A stretch of DNA of 64,000 bases from Effrenium voratum (Eukaryota; Sar; Dinophyceae; Suessiales; Symbiodiniaceae). The position numbers and the translations under genes were made by a program. The stretch is taken from assembly GCA_963377175.1 (NCBI GenBank), contig CAUJNA010002146.1, positions 597,001 through 661,000 of the forward strand. Direction: 5' to 3'. Shown here piece by piece: positions 44,425-53,999 of this stretch (position 1 is its first letter; each line of letters begins with the position of its first letter). Below the pieces are notes generated by a model, which ran no database searches, was not told where the DNA came from, and saw only the letters and a program-made list of their open reading frames with translations.

Positions 44425-46119
44425 CTACCAAAGGATTCTGAAAGTCGCCCTGGTCGCTGTTGGCCATCCTGAAGGCCGAAAATGGCATGGCATCGACCGG
44501 CTTTTCCATGTGGCTGGGAAAGGCATTCACTGGCATGGAAACCGCCTGCTTGTGATCCTTTAGCGATCCGTTGTATTGTTTGACTAGAAAACCGATTCCT
44601 GCTAATTTGCGGTCCGTCACCAAACACCAGGCCAACTTCTATGTTTGGCCCATGCGTCCTACCGGGTTGCTGAAAAGGGGTTCCTGTCACCATTGTCGTT
44701 TGTGAATCTGGTCAAAATATTCTGGAATTCCTTGCATCCTAGTGTCAACCTGTTGAGATCAGTGTTCCAGGAACTATTGCAACAAGTGGGGTGTATTACA
44801 ACTTTGAAACGCTGCAGCACACCACTATCTAGCACCTCACCGACTTTTGGACAGCACTCTTGGGGCTTTGGACGAGGTTGCAAAGCAGTCGTTGGAGGAA
44901 TGCTGAATTGAGTGTTGAAGCATGATTTGCCAACCTCCTTTGGGCGTCCTGGTTCCTCATGAACCCTCATTCAATGGACAGGTGAGGCACTGTTGAAACG
45001 GCCAACGTGCAACCACCAGAGAATTTCCCTTAAGTACCTGTCAAATGAAGCTTCCAAACAACAAATCAATCTGGAGAGGGTTACTACCCAGACCTCCATT
45101 GGCCACGGGCAAGCAAGGCCACCTTTGGGCAGTTGTTGAACGGAAACCCCTCAAACAACCAAAGCCAGGACGAACTCGGACAAACCCCATGTCGACGTTA
45201 GACAGGTTGTCCCTGTGCCGACCAAGCCTGGGTAAGCTCATATGGAATTCAGAAATTCCCAAACCCATCATAAGAGAAGCAGCCTTCGGCGGGAGTGGAC
45301 TTCCATTGTGTTGGTCGCGTTTGTGAGGTCGCGAGTTTGCTTGCTTTACTATGTAATATCACGATATACCCATGATATGGGTATGGTACGTCTTATTTTG
45401 ATTCGGAAAGCCCTCTAAAGAATCCTTTCACTCAATCTGCCATGGATCCCCAAAGGACCTACGTACATCGTGGGTTCTCGCCGTTCTCGCTCGTTTTACC
45501 TCCGGATCGGTGAGGTCGTTCAACCTTGCCCAACATATGTCTGGCCCCCCGCCAACACTTGGGGCTTGAACATGGCTTGAACAGCAGAAGTTGGAGGGTG
45601 CTGGTATGCGTTGACTTGGTATGCGGTTAAGGTTTCGTGGGTGCTGGATGGAACACTGCTTTTCTTTAGTTCTCACCCCTCTCTGAAGCTCACTTCTTGA
45701 GTAATGTTAACACTTGATTAATCAACTGGTGCTGAATAATGTCAAGTTTTTTTCCTTATTCTGGTTCGCACCCATTGTTTAGGGGGACCAGAATAATTGA
45801 AAGTTTGTTTGCCCGGGGGGGAAATTCCAAAAAAATCCTCCCCCCCCCCCCAAACAATCACCCAAAATCCATGTTGACCCCATACCAAATGCAAACAAAT
45901 TCACCACGGAACCCAACGCCAGCTGAAACTCTGAAATTTGAAAACCATCCCCAGCCCTGAAACTGCAAACTCTTTATTAAACCGTGCTAAAAAATTGCCA
46001 AAAAACAATCAGGACAAGGGTACCCCTCACAGACCCCACTGAACCACAATAATGTGATTGTTTTAGGGGACCACAATAGTGGCAAGCCCCCAGCCCCCCC
46101 TCCCAGAAAATAAACTATC

Positions 46120-46268
46120 ACTTGCTTTGCTCAAAAGCATTCCCCTTTCAATTGGTGGCCCACTTGCTTAAAAGCATCCCCTTTCAATTGGTGGCCCACT
46201 TGCTTAAAAGCATCTCCTTTCAATTGGTGGCCCACTTGCTTAAAAGCATTCCCCTTTCAATTGGTTGC
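46120..46268. repeat. 36-bp minisatellite, four copies
   Basis: Units of AAAAGCATTCCCCTTTCAAT followed by TGGTGGCCCACTTGCTT. Confidence 0.9.
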
Positions 46269-46314
46269 TCAACCACAGAACCCAAAACCAAACCCCCAGT
46301 GGTAAGTCTGCTCA

Positions 46315-46620
46315 GGAAGAAGTGGTTGCAATACTAAAGTAGAATTGCAAAAAGGAAGTGGCTGCAATACTAAAGTAGAATTGCAAAAAAGAAGTGGCTG
46401 CAATACTAAAGGAAGTGGCTGCAATACTAAAGTAGAATTGCAAAAAGGAAGTGGCTGCAATACTAAAGTAGAATTGCAAAAAGGAAGTGGCTGCAATACT
46501 AAAGTAGAATTGCCAAAAGGAAGTGGCTGCAATACTAAAGTAGAATTGCAAAAAGGAAGTGGCTGCAATACTAAAGTAGAATTGCAAAAAGGAAGTGGCT
46601 GCAAAACTAAAGTAGAATTG
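46315..46620. repeat. 36-bp minisatellite, about eight copies
   Basis: Units of GGAAGTGGCTGCAATACTAA followed by AGTAGAATTGCAAAAA; one unit is cut to half. The plus frame stays open as GSGCNTKVELQK repeats because 36 is a multiple of three. It is unrelated in sequence to the 36-bp repeat just before it. Confidence 0.92.
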
Positions 46621-46852
46621 GGCCCCAAAATTCTCCATTGTTTGGACGTCCCAAAAGTGCACCCCCATTGTTTTGGCGCCTCCATTGTTCAGGGGGGAGG
46701 GGGGGGGGCCGTTTATTAATCAAGTGCTAACATTAGACGGCCTAAGAAAAGTCTGGACTGTTTGTCTTGCCACCCAAATGGTCAAACCAAACAGGAACTC
46801 ATGGAGAGAGCCTTCGATGTCAGAAGCTGGTCGCACGGCCAAGCCGCATCAC

Positions 46853-46888
46853 CGCCACGGTGCCGTTGGCAAAAAGCGTGGAGTTCAC
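46853..46888 (-). CDS. e16: very short exon
   Basis: Thirty-six bases (VNSTLFANGTVA), phase 0 at both ends, acceptor GCGACTCGAG and donor GTGATG. It carries two N-glycosylation sequons, NST and NGT. It is plausible as a continuation of e15. Confidence 0.5.
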
Positions 46889-47154
46889 CTCGAGTCGCGA
46901 TGGATCAGACCCGGGTCGCCACCCCATGCAGAGCGCCAGGACCCAAGGGGCAGAGCCCGAAAATCGCGACCCATGCGGCCCGGGGGGCTCAAGAACCAGT
47001 CAATTGAAGGGCCTCAAATTAATTTAGGCCTAGGGGGAAAAGCACCAATCATTGGAGCCGGACCTGTTGGACCCTCGACATTTCGGGCCGTTTTGACCGC
47101 GTTTGGAGGAGGAATGCGGGTTCTCCCATAGCACCCGGAGGTCAAAGGGGTGAC

Positions 47155-47266
47155 CCATGAGCTGATCCGATCCCACGATCCGAGCCCCAGGGCCATCTCC
47201 GTGAAGTTGGTCCAGCCCACCACGGGGCCATCCGGCAGGCAGGGGCCATAAGGCAACCCCCCGGCC
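47155..47266 (-). CDS. e15: exon, unrecognised sequence
   Basis: One hundred and twelve bases with acceptor CTTGGCCAG and donor GTCACC. The frame reads AGGLPYGPCLPDGPVVGWTN then FTEMALGLGSWDRISSW, with G/C-ending codons. It ends in phase 0, as e16 needs. Confidence 0.75.
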
Positions 47267-48317
47267 CTGGCCAAGCGCATGGAAGGCCCCTCAAGGCTCC
47301 AAAAAGATGGGGGAAAGGATGAGGTCCTGGAAGTGTGGCATCCCCATGCCTATGCTTCATCACTTCAAAGGGTGGTCCATACGGAAATTGGCCCTGTGGA
47401 GGTGTTCAAGGTTCAAGGTTGGATTCACTGCTTTGCTCAGTCAAAAGAGCTAGCCAGGTTGACCACAAGCCCGAAATTCCAGAGATCCTTGGCCAATTTC
47501 ACGACCAAGTCGGCCAGAAAATGTGAGCCATGGGGGATCATGCCAGCACCCGTCAAGGATGGCTGAGACCGTCGCAGGGAGCCTGGCTAGCCTGGGCTTG
47601 CAGGGTGAACATAGATGGTACAATTTATCTTAAGGGAATGAGTAAACCTGGGATTTGAATATTGGGTTGCACATGCCTTTGAGCTCTTCTTGGCTTTTGC
47701 ATTTCTATGTGCCAATCAGCCACTTTTGATGGCTCAATAAAACGGGAACCCTGCCACCAAAGCGCGCACATGGGCTTTGGGCTAACCAGGACCCCCAACT
47801 CCGGATTGTGTTTTCTGGTGCTTTTTTGGGGGGCAAAATCCATCCTCTGTGTTTCTTTCGCAGCATTTGGAGAAAAGTAGTAACACTTAAAAATCAGCTG
47901 CGATGTCAAACAACTAGTAGGAATGAGGGAACACCAGGCTCCGGCAAGCAAAACACGCTTGTGCCAGCACGCACACCAGAACTCCCCGTTGCGAGCAACC
48001 AGCCAAACTTGCTCGCAGACATTTGCTTCTGGGCTCAAGAAGGCCGCGGGGAGAGGGACGTCGGGAATCTAAACCAACCTTTCTGGATGGAAGGACGCGT
48101 CGGACACGAGGAATCAAACATTGAACCTATTCATGTTAGTGAGTCAAGTTGTGGATTTGTTGCTTGCCAGGGCGAAATGACACCAAGCCTCAGCAAAGCA
48201 CCATCGAGTTGCCGCAAAAAAATGAGACACGCACCTTGAAAGCGGGCAACCGTACGCGACTGTTTGGTTGGCCCCATGGTGCAGGGCATTGGGGCATCGA
48301 TCGCAGATGGCATGGAC

Positions 48318-48387
48318 CCCCCAGCCTCTCGCAGAACTCGAATTGGAAAGAGAGCGCTCCGCAGCCTTGGCAGGTCTCATCGTTTTC
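48318..48387 (-). CDS. e14: Cys-containing exon
   Basis: The acceptor is CACCAGAG. The frame reads ENDETCQGCGALSFQFEFCE then RLGG, and a GT lies in the following GGGGTCC. Three cysteines suggest a disulfide-bonded extracellular module. The phase does not match e13 or e15 as drawn. Confidence 0.65.
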
Positions 48388-48686
48388 CTCTGGTGTGGGG
48401 CGCAAGGCAACCGGTAACCCCTTTGCTGGTCATCTTGAAGGGAAGCCCAAGGGAAAAGTGGACAACCCGTTCTCTGAAATCATCAAAGGAAGGTCTCCGT
48501 TTGGCTTCCCTTCAAAGCCAACCAAAACCAGCAAATGAACAAACAAGTGGCTTTCCCTTTTGGTTTAACTGAAGGGGGCTTCACACCTACCCAACCCTTT
48601 TGGGTAGGGGTTTCCCCCCTGCACCCACCACAAATGGCCAGAATACGCACCCGGCACGCACCCAACAAGAAGAAGACAGACCTCAC

Positions 48687-48797
48687 CTCCTTTGGGTGCT
48701 GCGAAAACGTCGCAGTCCCCATCCGCCCGACTCCATCGAAATCGATCGCTCCTGGGGCCCACACCAAAGCGGGGCTCGGGGAAGACGCTCAAGGTGC
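48687..48797 (-). CDS. e13: exon after the Thr-rich segment
   Basis: One hundred and eleven bases with acceptor GAACTGCAG and a near-consensus donor, GGAG/GTGAGG. The frame reads TLSVFPEPRFGVGPRSDRF then RWSRADGDCDVFAAPKG. It follows e12 in phase. No family is recognised. Confidence 0.8.
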
Positions 48798-48875
48798 CTG
48801 CAGTTCGCGAATGTAGCCTGTGCCCTGGGCTCCAGTTGCCACCCTCAGAAACATACCATTCAAACCATGGAATCG

Positions 48876-48935
48876 TGTGTGTGTGTGTGTGGGTGGGCGG
48901 GCGGGCGGGTGGGTGGGCGGGTGGGTGTGTGTGTT
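48876..48935. repeat. (GT)n and GGGC/GGGT tract
   Basis: (TG)n, then seven or more GGGC or GGGT units, then (TG)n. The G runs could fold as a quadruplex. It lies 80 bp upstream of e13. Confidence 0.8.
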
Positions 48936-49637
48936 TGTTTTGTCACCGCCATGGTTTACCTAGCAAGTTTCAAAATTGCGACACTTGGTTGCCACTCTGA
49001 ATGGCGTGAACCCCAGGGTCTGCACTGGTTGAATTGAATTTACGCATATAGCTACTTTGTTAACAAAAAACAAACTTTAGACACAACAAGAAGCATACCA
49101 TCGTATCATAAAAACCAGCCACAGAACAGTTGTTTCGGGCCATTGCCAAAGCACCCAGACCCAGCCAAACAATACGGTGTTCTCCTGTAGAGTTTGTTCG
49201 GAGAGGCGCGTGACTGGTGACGAACAAGGAACCAACTTGAAGGACGTCGCCTTGGCGAGCCGAAGATTCGTATCGGCTCCCGGACAACTTAGGGCTGATA
49301 CCCGCTATGGGCACTGCATAAAAGGACATGTTGGAAGGCTGCAATTTGTGCAGCTCCAAAATCTGAAAGACATAAAATGTTCGAAGGACCTGAGGTGTTC
49401 GCTTGTTCTGCCGCGAACGAAACCGGGTTATTGGTTCGAGTTTCCGATTAGGTTGGCATCAACCCATCGAACATTTCTATCCCAAGCCCATGGATTATCT
49501 GCAAAAGCCCCGAATCGATCTCACAAACCAAGCCGTTCGGGTTGTAAAAGGGTGGAGCCCCTTCCCTTTGCCAAAAACGAAGCGCTCGACTTCCGGATGG
49601 AAACGCTCGTGCCCGGGCCCAACCTTTTCCAAGGTAC

Positions 49638-49730
49638 GTAGCGGCGCGGCCAACGGGACAGTCGTGGAGGTGGAGGTGGTGGTTGTGGTCATGGTGATGG
49701 TCGTCTCTGTGGAGGTACTCGTGCGACTGC
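49638..49730 (-). CDS. e12: last Thr-rich exon
   Basis: Ninety-three bases with an excellent acceptor, CTCTTTACAG, and donor GTACCT. The frame reads SRTSTSTETTITMTTTTTST then STTVPLAAPL. It ends in phase 1 and joins e13 in frame, so the mucin-like part runs into PLAAPLRTLSVFPEPRFG. Confidence 0.8.
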
Positions 49731-49869
49731 CTGTAAAGAGGCCCTCTGAAAGGAATGACTTCCAAGCCCTGTGCAGGGCGCTATGCCTGTTTCACAGATG
49801 CACATTGCTCCAAATACTTGTTTCAGGATCGTGCTCCAAACCACGTGCCAAAGGCCCCTCAAAAGCCGC

Positions 49870-49986
49870 CTAAGTAGGAGGTGGTGGTCGTTGTGGAACT
49901 CCGCGATGTGGTGGTCTGAGAGGTGCTGGAGGTCGTGATGGTACTGCTCACCGTGGAGGATGAGGATGTGGTGGTCATCGTCGTGG
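49870..49986 (-). CDS. e11: Thr/Ser-rich exon
   Basis: One hundred and seventeen bases, acceptor GATCCGAG. The frame reads TTMTTTSSSSTVSSTITTSS and goes on with TSQTTTSRSSTTTTTSYL. It ends in phase 1 at a possible GC donor (GCGGCT), which matches e12. An internal GTGAGC could serve as another donor. Confidence 0.75.
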
Positions 49987-50034
49987 CTCGGATCGCAAGG
50001 AGGGTCAATACTTTTTAGGGGAACTCCTTTTTGA

Positions 50035-50098
50035 GAAAATAGATGGCCCTGGTAGTTGATTGAACCACCAGGTAAACCAGGGCCCTCTATTTTTCAAC
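50035..50098. repeat. Family G: short inverted-repeat element
   Basis: GAAAATAGATGGCCCTGGT is inverted as ACCAGGGCCCTCTATTTTTC with one mismatch. A longer relative lies at 16137-16270. Confidence 0.6.
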
Positions 50099-51654
50099 CA
50101 AATCAACCAAAAGGACACCTATGGGGGAACCCTTTTGGTTGGAAACACGGGGAACCAATTTCAATAACAACTCATGGGCGTGTCCCTTGTCCGCTTTTTA
50201 GGGAAGCCCCTTTTCCGTCACCTTCCAAGATGATCCACGGGTTGTACCTGAAGTGCCCTTCCATGTTGCAGCCCTTGGAACGTCCTGAGGTACTTTGCCG
50301 GGGAAAGCTTCCCTGATTTTAATGGGGAACCCTTCGGTGGACATCAGGGGATTCATGTCCACCACTTTGACCCAATGCACAACTTCGGGGCCCTGTGCCG
50401 AACCCCGACCCCTCCCTCAAAAACAGTCCCACTTTCCAGGAGATAATCGGACCCTTAGGGCCACATCCGAATCGATGCGCAAATCCACATGAACTGCCCT
50501 CAGTGACTCGAGGCAGCTGTTCAACATCTCTCTTTGACGCACAGCGACCTCGTTTTCATGTCCAAAACCCAGAGCCTTGTTTCGTGGGAAGTTCCCCTAG
50601 ATGTTTACATCCCAGAGCCACGTTGGATGTTGTCTTTTAAAGTAGTAGGTTCCTGCCCAACCAGAACTACTTGTCGATTTGAAGCGGATTGCTTGGCTTT
50701 ACAGCCCAGTGTCCCACAACCATGCGTGGGAACTTGTGGCAAATGTGGAGATCGAATAGAACCAAAGCATTCAAAAGCTCAAAGCCTACCACCTACTAAA
50801 ACAACAACAACAACAACTTGTTCCATGGTAAATAGATCCTCTATGCAGGGGCTGACATCATTTGACAGCATACGGTGGTGTACTCTCAGGGTCCGATCGG
50901 GGTCGCAAAAGCAGAAATCCAAAACCATGCTGCACCCCTTCTAATGGGGTCTCATTTGAGATCCGATCGGACCCACAACCCAAACGGTTCGAAGAGTTCA
51001 GTTGGAAGCCCGGGGTGCTTCAGTTGCAAACCGAGTCGAGGTGTTTGGATGCCGGAAAACCCCACCTCAAGAAGGAGTTCTCCCATTCCGGTTTCAGCGT
51101 TTGATCCCTGGCTTTCGTTCAAACTTGGCCTTGATCGAGGTCCCAAGATGCATATTTTCGGGCTTCTCCCAAGGCCCACTTCTGAATTTTGATGTAACGA
51201 GTTGAACGTGCCACTCAGCCAAGTTCGATAGTGGGATCTTCCTGCAAGCCTTCGAAATTCGGCTGATGGACAATTCTTGGAACCCCACTTTTCAGGGTAA
51301 GAGGTAGCAAAGACTTGAAGGCAGCAAAGCAAGACTCGAATCTGGCATTTCTTTTCAAACTGCATAGCAAACTCCCAAGTCTGGATCAACTCTGTCGGAA
51401 CGTGCCCCTGATACCCCTGGCATCCTTGCGTATGGCTTTATGTATCTTTGACGTACCCACTTTGTCTTGTTGTGGTTGCTTTTGCAGCGGCTTCATTGTC
51501 GCCGCCCATTGTGTCCCCCAACAAGAGTTGATTTTCCAGCACCCTCCAATGACAGCTGCTTCATGTCCAAAACTTAAACTAACCAAACAGCAAGGTTGTT
51601 CAATTTCATTCCCTTGACAACAGTTCATGAGAGCCCCCAGCCCGCGGACGCATC

Positions 51655-51739
51655 AGGCCAAGGGTCTGCTGGTGTTTGTGGCCGTCGTGCTGGTGGAAGT
51701 CGTCACTGTGCTGGTGGTGGTGGTGATGTTGGTTTCGTT
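51655..51739 (-). CDS. e10: Thr-rich exon
   Basis: The acceptor is TCGGCCGAG. The frame reads NETNITTTTSTVTTSTSTTA and then TNTSRPLA, with N-glycosylation sequons NET and NIT. A phase-1 end just before a GATGCG fits e11, but a GA donor is not certain. On the plus strand the same bases look like a Val-rich peptide, which is a shadow. Confidence 0.7.
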
Positions 51740-52167
51740 CTCGGCCGATTTCGTGGGGTTGATGGACTTGGGTGGATCTCCCTTTTTGGTTGCCAAACCT
51801 CAGGTGAGGAGACAAGGACCTTTGGGGTGCAAACGGCCCACCCGGGTACCGGAGGTCGCCTCGATTCATTTAATGACTGTTGATTTCATTTGGAGGTAGC
51901 CAAAGCCTCCGATCCGACAATCCGACATTTCCCATTTCGACCTCACCCTGAATGAAACTCACTGGCCCAACTGGCCCAGAAGGTGACCACTAAAAGGGAA
52001 GAAAAAAAGAACCCTGACCGAGGGAACCAGCCTTTACCCAAACGGAAACCGGGTGTGCTATGGCTATAGTCGGCTGGATCTCTGGTTGCATTTTCAGCAA
52101 AAAGCGGGCTTCAGCTCCCCTATTGGCTCTGGGCCAAACATGCGACCGGATCGATTCGCCGCGGATC

Positions 52168-52235
52168 TGATTCGTTGGTGTCGTTGGTGTCATTGTCGTC
52201 CATCAACTCGAAAGTTGTGGTGGACGACGTGGTGC
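52168..52235 (-). CDS. e9: Thr-rich then acidic exon
   Basis: The acceptor is GTCGACGAG and the frame reads TTSSTTTFELMDDNDTNDTN. It continues the Thr-rich stretch and turns acidic. The 3-prime edge may be a GA-type donor or a GTCGCA about 20 bases further on. Confidence 0.6.
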
Positions 52236-52329
52236 CTCGTCGACCATGCTTTCTCCAACGAAATCAAATGACTAGGGATCCATGGTACATATCAACATTG
52301 GATCCATTCTGGAGGCCAAATGTTGGTGT

Positions 52330-52350
52330 TATATATATATATATATTTAT
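52330..52350. repeat. (TA)n tract
   Basis: About eight TA units. Confidence 0.7.
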
Positions 52351-53170
52351 AATATAGCAATGTAGTGTTTGACATCCTTTGGCACTTTGAAGGTAGCCAG
52401 CGGTCACAACACATGCCCGGACTCACCCTTGTGGGGCCCTATGCCGACTCCCGGCGCAAGGAGCCCCCACGAAACGGGCCCATTTTAGAGACACACACAC
52501 CTTGGCGACATCCGAGAACAAAAAAGAAAGAAACGCTTCATCTCTCAGGAATCCAAACAAAAAAGGTGGTGGGGGGGGGGTTCTTGCTATGGGTTCCTGC
52601 TTAATGCGGACAGGGTGAAACTAGCTGGTATCAAAATCAGGTCCAGGACCCAAAACGGCTCGGCAAGAGCTCGCGGGTGCGTTTCGCCCAACGCAAAACT
52701 CGTCAAGCCTGGAAGTCCCAATGCCCCAGCCCAAGCATCAGCAAGAACCCTCTCCAATGGAAGGTTTTGGTTGCCTCAAACTAGGGCGCTCAGGGCAGCG
52801 CTGGTCAGGTTTGCTAGGATCAACCCGGAACTTGAAAAGAGCTCGAGAGCTGCTTTCCGCGGAAAGCCGGGCTCAACATAAGAAGTCAAAACGGGTCCCG
52901 GCCCCATCCGGGATGGCGGGCCAAAATCAAGCCCTCCAGTTGTTTCCGCATAATAGATTCCCTGAAAAGCCAACAGGCAACAGGGGAAAAAGCATGTATG
53001 AGCAAATGGAAGAAAACCAACAATGGATGGGGTCTCTGCCTTTTGGCACACAGCGCGCCCAACAAACACAGCCAGCAAAGCCAACTTAATGAGAAACAGG
53101 CCCCAAAAAGGCTCGCTTGTCTCAAAAAAGGGCCTGGCAAACGAGGTTGGCTGGTTCCTTTTACAAATCT

Positions 53171-53290
53171 AGGGATACCTTCCTCATTCTTTCCAGGGAT
53201 CCTTCTTTATACAAACTTCCGGAAACCCAGGGAAAACGGCTGGTGCTTGAAGAGACCGATGGTTGAAAAGAATGGGGTCGATCAACCCCG
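53171..53290. mobile_element. Family B element, copy 3 (reverse)
   Basis: It reads AGGGATACCTTCCTCATTCT at the left and AAAAGAATGGGGTCGATCAA followed by CCCC at the right. It is the reverse complement of the other copies, diverged in the middle. It is 328 bp from the nearest exon found. Confidence 0.65.
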
Positions 53291-53444
53291 AACCCTCGAC
53301 CGAAAAAAAGGAAGGAACAAAAACACAACTTTACTTGCTACTGAGAAATCCAGGAGCTCACCTCGGCTTTTTTGTGGTGCTTTGGAAAGGCGCTGTTTTG
53401 GGAAATGTGGTCCCGCGCGGCTTGAAGCAAGACTGAAAAAGTCA

Positions 53445-53562
53445 TGCAAACAAACAAACAAACAAACAAACAAACAATCAAACAATCAACCAATCAATCA
53501 ATCAATCAAACAAACAAACAAGCAAACAAACAAGCAAACAAGCAAACACACACACACACGCA
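53445..53562. repeat. (AAAC)n / (ATCA)n microsatellite
   Basis: The same unit set as the 40-41 kb field, then a CA run. It ends about 60 bp beyond e8. Confidence 0.85.
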
Positions 53563-53618
53563 AAGAAAACAACACAAGACAACAACACCGATGAATACTC
53601 AGCAACCAAGCGAGCGAC

Positions 53619-53744
53619 TCTGCGTGGTAGTGCTGGTGATGCTCGAGGTGGATGTGAAGGTTGTGGATGAGGTCAGTGTCACAGTGGACGTCAAGGTCCG
53701 GGTTGTTGTGAAAAGTATTTCCGGCGCCCAAAGCGCATAGCCAC
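53619..53744 (-). CDS. e8: exon starting the Thr/Ser-rich mucin-like segment
   Basis: One hundred and twenty-six bases with acceptor GTGACTCAG and donor GTCGCT. It opens with GYALWAPEILFTTRTLTSTV and passes into a Thr/Ser run (TLTSSTTFTSTSSITSTTTQ). Such runs are typical of O-glycosylated stalks between extracellular domains. The acceptor lies in a family D-like motif, CCAGGTTTTGATTGTGACTC. It ends in phase 1, which e9 needs. Confidence 0.8.
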
Positions 53745-53945
53745 CTGAGTCACAATCAAAACCTGGCAATTACGCAGGGAGTCCATCCAAAACTCATTGC
53801 CCACCGCCTGGGAATAGATTCACCTTGTGGAACCTTGATAACGAATATACCAAATGGGGAACAACTTAAGGTAAAAAAGTCGGCTTTGGACAAGTTAACT
53901 ACCATATGTATAAAGAACTCAAAGGGCGGCGACACCTCAATGATG

Positions 53946-53986
53946 GAGCAAGGCCCACTTGTAAGGAGCAAGGCCCACTTGTAAAC
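53946..53986. repeat. 20-bp tandem duplication
   Basis: GGAGCAAGGCCCACTTGTAA occurs twice in a row. Confidence 0.85.
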
Positions 53987-53999
53987 GGCATGCCACCCC

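Noticed and set aside
46345..46719. 124-codon frame with GSGCNTKVELQK repeats
   Set aside because: A 36-bp minisatellite keeps the frame open; no other gene signal is present.
51627..51899. Val-rich plus-strand frame resembling a membrane segment
   Set aside because: It is the antisense of a Thr-rich exon; the other Thr-rich exons give similar Val-rich shadows.
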